A stretch of 64,000 nucleotides of DNA from Limnochorda pilosa (GTDB lineage Bacteria; Bacillota; Limnochordia; Limnochordales; Limnochordaceae): assembly GCF_001544015.1 (NCBI RefSeq), contig NZ_AP014924.1:1798001-1862000 (forward strand). Direction: 5' to 3'. The position numbers and the translations under genes were made by a program. The notes below the pieces were generated by a model. The model did not search any database and was not told where the DNA came from. It saw only the letters and a list, made by a program, of their open reading frames with translations. Positions within the stretch are counted from its first letter, which is position 1, and each line of letters starts with the position of its first letter. Shown here one piece after another: positions 60,066 through 64,000 of this stretch.

Positions 60066-61321
60066 CCCCGCCCCCGGTCCTGATCCGCCGTGCCAAGGGC
60101 GCCCGCGGTCCGGAGGATCGCCTCTCCGTAGACGGAGGCAGTCCTGCGGGCCAGATGGTCCCACCTGCGGCGGTGGAGGACCCACCCCCGAGCTCGCTCG
60201 GCCCGCCGCGCCGCCTCGTCGGGACGGGAGAGGCACTCGGCCACGGCACGCGCCAGGGCGGCGGCGTCGCCGGCGGCGAAACTCCATGCCCGCGCTGTGC
60301 CGTTGCCGCCCACGATCTCCGCCAGGCCTCCGGCCGCGCTGCTCACCAGAGGCACGCCCGCGAGCATCGCCTCCAGGGCCACCATGCCGGCCACCTCTTC
60401 CCGGGAGGGCACCACCACGGCGGCGGCCGTTCGGAGCCAGGCGGTGAGCTCGCGCTCCTGGAGGGGCGAGCGGAGCATCACCCGGAGGTTCGGAGCGGCC
60501 CGGCGCGCCGCCCGGGCCAGAGGTTCGGCCAGAGGCCCCACCCCGCCCACGATCCACTCCACCGGCCCAGGCACGAGGGCGGACAGAAGAGAGGCAGCCT
60601 GCAGGAGTTCCTCCCAGCCCTTCTCGGGCACCAGCCGCCCCCAGCTCAGCAGGCGGGTGACCCCGGCTGGGGGCTCGATACGATCGCGCGCCGCCGCGAC
60701 GGGGTACGGGCCCGCCTCCACCACGCGGATCGGAACCGGGGCCGCCCAGGCGCACGTCCGGAGGCGATGGGCCATCCACCGGCTCGGGGCGATGGCAGCC
60801 GCGAGGTCCGAGGCTCGAAACGGAGGCCGGCCCGGCGGCGGGACGCGATGGGCGGTCCACACCACGGGGACCTGGGGAAGGCCCAGGAGCCTCCGCACCT
60901 CTAGCGCCCCCGGCACCAGGCGCAGGTCGTGGACGTGGATCACGTCGGGCTCACCCGCGGGTCTGCCGCTCTCGGGGCTTTCGAGGGCGAGTCCCAACCC
61001 CGGCCCTGGCACGCCGGCTCCCGGCTCGCCTCCCGCCCTGCCGGCTTCTGGCCCCATGCCCCTCGCGGATCCCGCGGCCGAAAGGTGGACACGACCTGGA
61101 GGGTGAAACGCTGCCAGGGGCCCGTAGGGCTGGTGCCAGGGGCTCGGCCAGCGGGTCCCGCCCCGGGACGCGCTGCGCCCCTCGCCCAGAACGGTGCTCT
61201 CCACGCCGGCCGCCGCCAGAGCCGGCAACAGCATGGCCAGGTGACGCCCCACGCCGCTGACGGGGCGCCCTGGTTCGGATGCGACGTACGGCGGCTCGGG
61301 ACTGACCACCCAGACCCGCAC
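59963..61321 (-). CDS. glycosyltransferase family 4
   Basis: A 452-residue GT-B enzyme starting MRVWVVSPEPPYVASEPGRP, then GVGRHLAMLLPALAAAG. The C-terminal domain has LLSWGRLVPEKGWEELLQA and VVVPSREEVAGMVALEAMLA, the donor-binding EX7E-like region. Its last 103 bases overlap the 3' end of the GH57 gene on the other strand; the final 50 residues look unconserved. The sugar and acceptor are unknown. Confidence 0.8.
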   Translation of the reverse strand: MRVWVVSPEPPYVASEPGRPVSGVGRHLAMLLPALAAAGVESTVLGEGRSASRGGTRWPSPWHQPYGPLAAFHPPGRVHLSAAGSARGMGPEAGRAGGEPGAGVPGPGLGLALESPESGRPAGEPDVIHVHDLRLVPGALEVRRLLGLPQVPVVWTAHRVPPPGRPPFRASDLAAAIAPSRWMAHRLRTCAWAAPVPIRVVEAGPYPVAAARDRIEPPAGVTRLLSWGRLVPEKGWEELLQAASLLSALVPGPVEWIVGGVGPLAEPLARAARRAAPNLRVMLRSPLQERELTAWLRTAAAVVVPSREEVAGMVALEAMLAGVPLVSSAAGGLAEIVGGNGTARAWSFAAGDAAALARAVAECLSRPDEAARRAERARGWVLHRRRWDHLARRTASVYGEAILRTAGALGTADQDRGRGQSWAAGNAEAAPARVGGIIRRSTAPSSACTKFS

Positions 61322-61571
61322 GCCCAGCCTCCCCCTCGCCGTCGGCCGGGGGAATCCCGATTTCCACCTGCGATCCCCCGGTGTCAGCCTATGGACGGTG
61401 TCCTGTCCGCTTTCTTCGTTTGCGTGGGAAATCCTCGCGCTATTCGCGCCGGGCGGCGCGCGGGCGCCGTCCCGTGCCGGAAGGCGGCGGCACCCTGCGG
61501 GAGAGGGTCAGGAGCGGGACGCGGCTGAACTCCGCAGCTGCAGCACGTCCGATGCTTGACACCAGAGCAGC

Positions 61572-61593
61572 CCCACCTCGCGGGCGAGGTGGG
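61572..61593. repeat. perfect hairpin
   Basis: CCCACCTCGC-GG-GCGAGGTGGG gives a 10-bp stem with almost no loop, flanked by AGAG and CTCT that can extend it. The purpose is unclear; it may be a further terminator after the tRNA gene or an mRNA element. Confidence 0.45.
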
Positions 61594-61670
61594 CTCTACC
61601 TGCGGGATGCTGGCTCCGCGCCCCTATCCTCCTGCAAGGGAGGGCGCGTGACGGGGACCGCCGGACGCGC

Positions 61671-61700
61671 GGGGACCCCGAGGTCTGCCTCGGGGTCCCC
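61671..61700 (-). terminator. strong hairpin downstream of tRNA-Trp
   Basis: GGGGACCCCGAGG-TCTG-CCTCGGGGTCCCC is a 13-bp perfect stem with a 4-base loop, 17 bases after the tRNA CCA end in the direction of transcription. There is no T run, but the position fits termination of the tRNA transcript. Confidence 0.55.
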
Positions 61701-61717
61701 CGAACGCCTTTCCAGGT

Positions 61718-61793
61718 TGGCAGGGGAGACAGGACTCGAACCTGCAACCCCCGGTTTTGGAGACCGGTGCTCTGCCAGTTGAGCTACTCCCCT
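61718..61793 (-). tRNA. tRNA-Trp (CCA)
   Basis: A 76-base cloverleaf on the minus strand. The acceptor AGGGGAG pairs with CTCCCCT, then G73 and an encoded CCA. The D arm is GCTC...GAGC. The anticodon stem CCGGT/ACCGG encloses CTCCAAA with anticodon CCA at 61758-61760. The T arm has GGTTCGAGTCC. The layout is that of bacterial tRNA-Trp. Confidence 0.95.
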
Positions 61794-61890
61794 AAGGCGT
61801 ACCTAGTATACCATCGGGGCCGAGAGCGGGTCAAGGCCGGGGCCGCCTGGCTCCGCCCTTCTCTCACGGCCTCGCCCCGCGCCCCTGGCC

Positions 61891-62292
61891 TCAGCGCCCC
61901 GACCCGGCCGCGTTCCGTCCCAGGGCGCCCCCCAGGATCGCCAGGGGAACGGCCAGGATGAGCCCCCGGAGGGCGTCTCCCGCGGCGATCCCCGGGCCAT
62001 GGGGCAGCACCCAGAGCGCCGCGGCCACGTAGAGCACCCCCACCGCGAGCCCGTGCAGCCACCCCCCGCTGCGGCCCCGCCCCCCCGCCAGCCCCCCGCC
62101 GGCCAGGAGGGCGAGTCCGTGAACGGCCAGGTAGGCCCAGGGCGGGTATGAAACGGCGCTCCACAGCCCGTAGACCACGCCCATCACCGACGCCGCCGAA
62201 ACGAAGAGAACCAGCGAGAGAGCCAGCCCCACCAGGACCGCGACGGGCTCGAACCCGGCCCCACCTCCACCGCCTGCAACTCCCCTAGCCAT
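61891..62292 (-). CDS. TIGR04086/YrzE-like membrane protein
   Basis: A 133-residue protein with four hydrophobic segments. The features SVMGVVYGLWSAVSY, GGGLAGGRGRSGGWLHGLAVG and the ending LAVPLAILGGALGRN resemble the small TIGR04086 membrane family of Firmicutes. The ATG at 62292 has a GGGGGGAGCG site; an in-frame ATG further out is less likely. It lies between the EF-G-like gene and tRNA-Trp. The function is unknown. Confidence 0.6.
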   Translation of the reverse strand: MARGVAGGGGGAGFEPVAVLVGLALSLVLFVSAASVMGVVYGLWSAVSYPPWAYLAVHGLALLAGGGLAGGRGRSGGWLHGLAVGVLYVAAALWVLPHGPGIAAGDALRGLILAVPLAILGGALGRNAAGSGR

Positions 62293-62365
62293 GGCGCTCC
62301 CCCCGGAGAGACTGCGGCCTAGCTGGCCTGCCACATGGGTATGCCCGTTTCATCCAGGACATGCG

Positions 62366-62396
62366 AAGGCCCCGGACCTCGTGGGTCCAGGGCCTT
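62366..62396 (-). terminator. hairpin after the EF-G-like gene
   Basis: AAGGCCC-GGACC and GGTCC-GGGCCTT pair as a 12-bp stem with one internal mismatch and a 5-base loop, 30 bases past the stop of the EF-G-like gene. It is a likely terminator, though without a T run. Confidence 0.5.
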
Positions 62397-62425
62397 GAAC
62401 GGGCCGCGGATCTGAACGGCTTGGC

Positions 62426-64000
62426 CTAGGACGCCCGCACGCGCGACGCCTCGATGATCTTCTCGGCGATGGCGGCGGGCACTTCCTCGTAGTGATCGAA
62501 GGTCATCTCGAAGTCGCCCCGTCCCTGGGTCATGGATCGGAGGTCCGTCGCGTAGCGGAACATCTCCGCCTGGGGCACCAGCGCCTCGATCACCTGCATC
62601 CCGCCATCGGGGTTCATGCCCAGGATCTTGCCGCGCTTCTTGTTCAGGTCCGCGATGCAGTCGCCCATGAAGGTTTCGGGAACCTCCACCCGCACCCGCA
62701 TCACAGGCTCCAGGAGGACGGGGTCCGCCTGCTCGAAGGCCTTCTTGAACGCGAGGGAGGCGGCGATCTTGAACGCCATCTCCGAGGAGTCCACGGGGTG
62801 GTACGAGCCGTCGGTGAGGGTGGTCCGCACGTCGACCACGGGGTACCCGGCCAGTACGCCCTCGGCCATGGTCTCCCGGACGCCCTTCTCCACCGCCGGG
62901 ATGTACTGCTTGGGCACCGCACCGCCGAAGATCTTGTCTACGAACTCGAAGCCGCCCCCTGTGGGCAACGGTTCGAGCTCCAGGAAGACGTGACCGTACT
63001 GCCCGCGCCCGCCCGTCTGCTTCTTGTGTTTGCCCTCGGACTGGACCTTGGTCCGGATCGTCTCCTGGTAGGGCACGGTCGGGGTCCTGAGCTCCACGTT
63101 CGCCCCGAACTTCTCCTTCAGGCGGGAGACCACCACGTCCAGGTGCATCTCCCCCAAGCCCTTGAGCAGCGTCTCGCCGGTCACCGGGTCCCGCTCCACC
63201 CGGCAGGTGGGGTCCTCCTCAGCCAGGCGGCTCAAGCCGGAGAAGATCTTCTCCTCGTCTCCCCGCGCCACGGGTTCCGCCGCCAGGGCCAGCTTGGGCT
63301 CAGGGTAACGGACCGGTTCCAGGCGGACCTGAGCCGAGGCATCGCAGAGGGTATCGCCGGTCTGGGTGTGCTGGAGTTTCGCCACCGCGCCAATCTCTCC
63401 AGGGCCGAGGGCATCCACCGCCTCTTGCTCCTTGCCCCGGAGGACGTAGAGCTGGCCGATCCGCTCGTCTTTCTGGCGCACGGAGTTGCGCAGGGTCGAA
63501 TCGGAGGAGAGGACCCCTCGGTAGACCCGGAAGAGGGTGAGCCGGCCCACGTAAGGATCGGCCATGGTCTTGAAGACGTACGCCGCCGCCGGGCCCTCCC
63601 CCGGTGCGACGGCCTCCCCGCCCTCGACCAGGTTCGCCTGCGGCGCGACCTCCTGGGGCGAAGGAAGGAGCGTCCGGATGCCCTCCAGGAGCTGGTCGAG
63701 GCCGCCGCCCCCGACGGCGGACCCGCACAGGACCGGGACCACCGCGCCCTGGCGCACTGCCGCCGCCAGCCCCCGGCGCAACGCGTCGGCGCTCAGGGAC
63801 CCCTCCTCCAGGTACTTGGCGGTGAGATCGTCGTCGGTGGCGGCCACCGCCTCCTCCAGAGCTTCCCGCGCCTGGGTCACCGCCGCCGCCACCTCAGGCG
63901 GCACGTCGGCGGCCGTGGATCCATCGCCCTCCTGCAGGTAGGCGCGCCCCTCGAGGACGTCCACCACGCCCCGGAAGTCCTCGGCCTGGCCCACGGGCAC
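62426..64000 (-). CDS. elongation factor G-like protein (partial, N terminus beyond window)
   Basis: The last 524 residues of an EF-G-family GTPase. Domain II (ADPYVGRLTLFRVYRG), domain III (FSGLSRLAEEDPT, then LLKGLGEMHLDV), domain IV (QTGGRGQYGHVFLELEP) and domain V (PVMRVRVEVPETFMGD) are present; the GTP-binding domain lies outside. The wording of domain IV and the short spacing differ from standard EF-G and fit the EF-G-like paralogue found in many Firmicutes, whose role is unclear. No ribosomal-protein operon surrounds it, supporting a paralogue. Confidence 0.85.
   Translation of the reverse strand: MPVGQAEDFRGVVDVLEGRAYLQEGDGSTAADVPPEVAAAVTQAREALEEAVAATDDDLTAKYLEEGSLSADALRRGLAAAVRQGAVVPVLCGSAVGGGGLDQLLEGIRTLLPSPQEVAPQANLVEGGEAVAPGEGPAAAYVFKTMADPYVGRLTLFRVYRGVLSSDSTLRNSVRQKDERIGQLYVLRGKEQEAVDALGPGEIGAVAKLQHTQTGDTLCDASAQVRLEPVRYPEPKLALAAEPVARGDEEKIFSGLSRLAEEDPTCRVERDPVTGETLLKGLGEMHLDVVVSRLKEKFGANVELRTPTVPYQETIRTKVQSEGKHKKQTGGRGQYGHVFLELEPLPTGGGFEFVDKIFGGAVPKQYIPAVEKGVRETMAEGVLAGYPVVDVRTTLTDGSYHPVDSSEMAFKIAASLAFKKAFEQADPVLLEPVMRVRVEVPETFMGDCIADLNKKRGKILGMNPDGGMQVIEALVPQAEMFRYATDLRSMTQGRGDFEMTFDHYEEVPAAIAEKIIEASRVRAS

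Larger units (their letters stand above)
61322..61717. other. 396-base gap upstream of the glycosyltransferase gene
   Basis: No gene was recognised here. The right part contains two strong hairpins (61572-61593 and 61671-61700, listed separately). The left part (61322-61560) is ordinary GC-rich sequence with the GGCGGCGCGCGGGCGCCG region and no clear promoter. Confidence 0.5.

Noticed and set aside
61322-61717. secE or nusG gene next to tRNA-Trp
   Set aside because: In many bacteria secE follows tRNA-Trp, but no frame here has the SecE membrane segment or any recognised domain.

Overview
This is a GC-rich chromosomal window of about 70% GC, densely coded, with many GTG and TTG starts and many 4-nt stop/start overlaps. 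It carries a Firmicutes-type endospore programme: spoIIM, dacF, spoIIAA-spoIIAB-sigF, spoVK, sigH, and an alpha/beta small acid-soluble spore protein on the minus strand beside an acetyltransferase. The same window has signs of an outer membrane: ExbB-ExbD-TonB, an SLH/coiled-coil/C-terminal-helix protein built like a cell-wall-to-outer-membrane spacer, and an oligopeptide-binding protein with a signal peptide but no lipobox. A high-GC, spore-forming, diderm Firmicute (Limnochordia-like) fits best. That placement is inference from gene content, not from a database search.

Layout. 0-6.3 kb: spoIIM, nucleoside catabolism (deoB, pdp), dacF and the sigma-F operon. 6.3-8.3 kb: a PHP phosphoesterase, a structured leader, a GNAT acetyltransferase and the convergent spore-protein gene. 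8.3-13.5 kb: an envelope cassette (exbB, exbD, tonB, a large secreted protein with a cohesin-like end, an Omp-alpha-like spacer). 13.5-16 kb: cysteine desulfurase and thiI. 16-21 kb: a metal island with a P1B-4 ATPase facing a response regulator, a DUF2680-like protein and a histidine kinase. 21-28 kb: a peptide-binding protein, two permeases without ATPases, a penicillin-acylase-family hydrolase and a LysE remnant. 28-36.5 kb: miaB, mutS, mutL, a methyltransferase, miaA and a HIT protein. 36.6-41.3 kb: spoVK, a small GTPase, a membrane protein, dapF and dapL.

41.3-48.7 kb is a complete trpEGDCFBA operon. Its leader contains eight GAG/TAG triplets at 5-6 nt spacing, the hallmark of a TRAP (MtrB) RNA-binding site. 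Then come a small unknown protein, a methionine-gamma-lyase-like (YnbB) enzyme with no ordinary start codon, speD, sigH behind a sigma-H-like promoter, mgtC, surE and two small unknown genes. 54-57 kb holds a divergent lexA/yneA-type SOS pair with two SOS-box-like sites, a tyrosine recombinase and a YflT-domain protein. 57-62 kb holds two glycosyltransferases and a GH57 amylase. The right end has tRNA-Trp(CCA), a small membrane protein and an EF-G-like GTPase that runs off the window.

The points most worth a second look are the TRAP-like trp leader, the diderm envelope cassette, the spore-protein gene overlapping the acetyltransferase, two solitary type I-E-CRISPR-like repeats, the probable ACG start of the YnbB-like gene, the in-frame extension of dapF, and the Gly/Met-rich two-component metal island.
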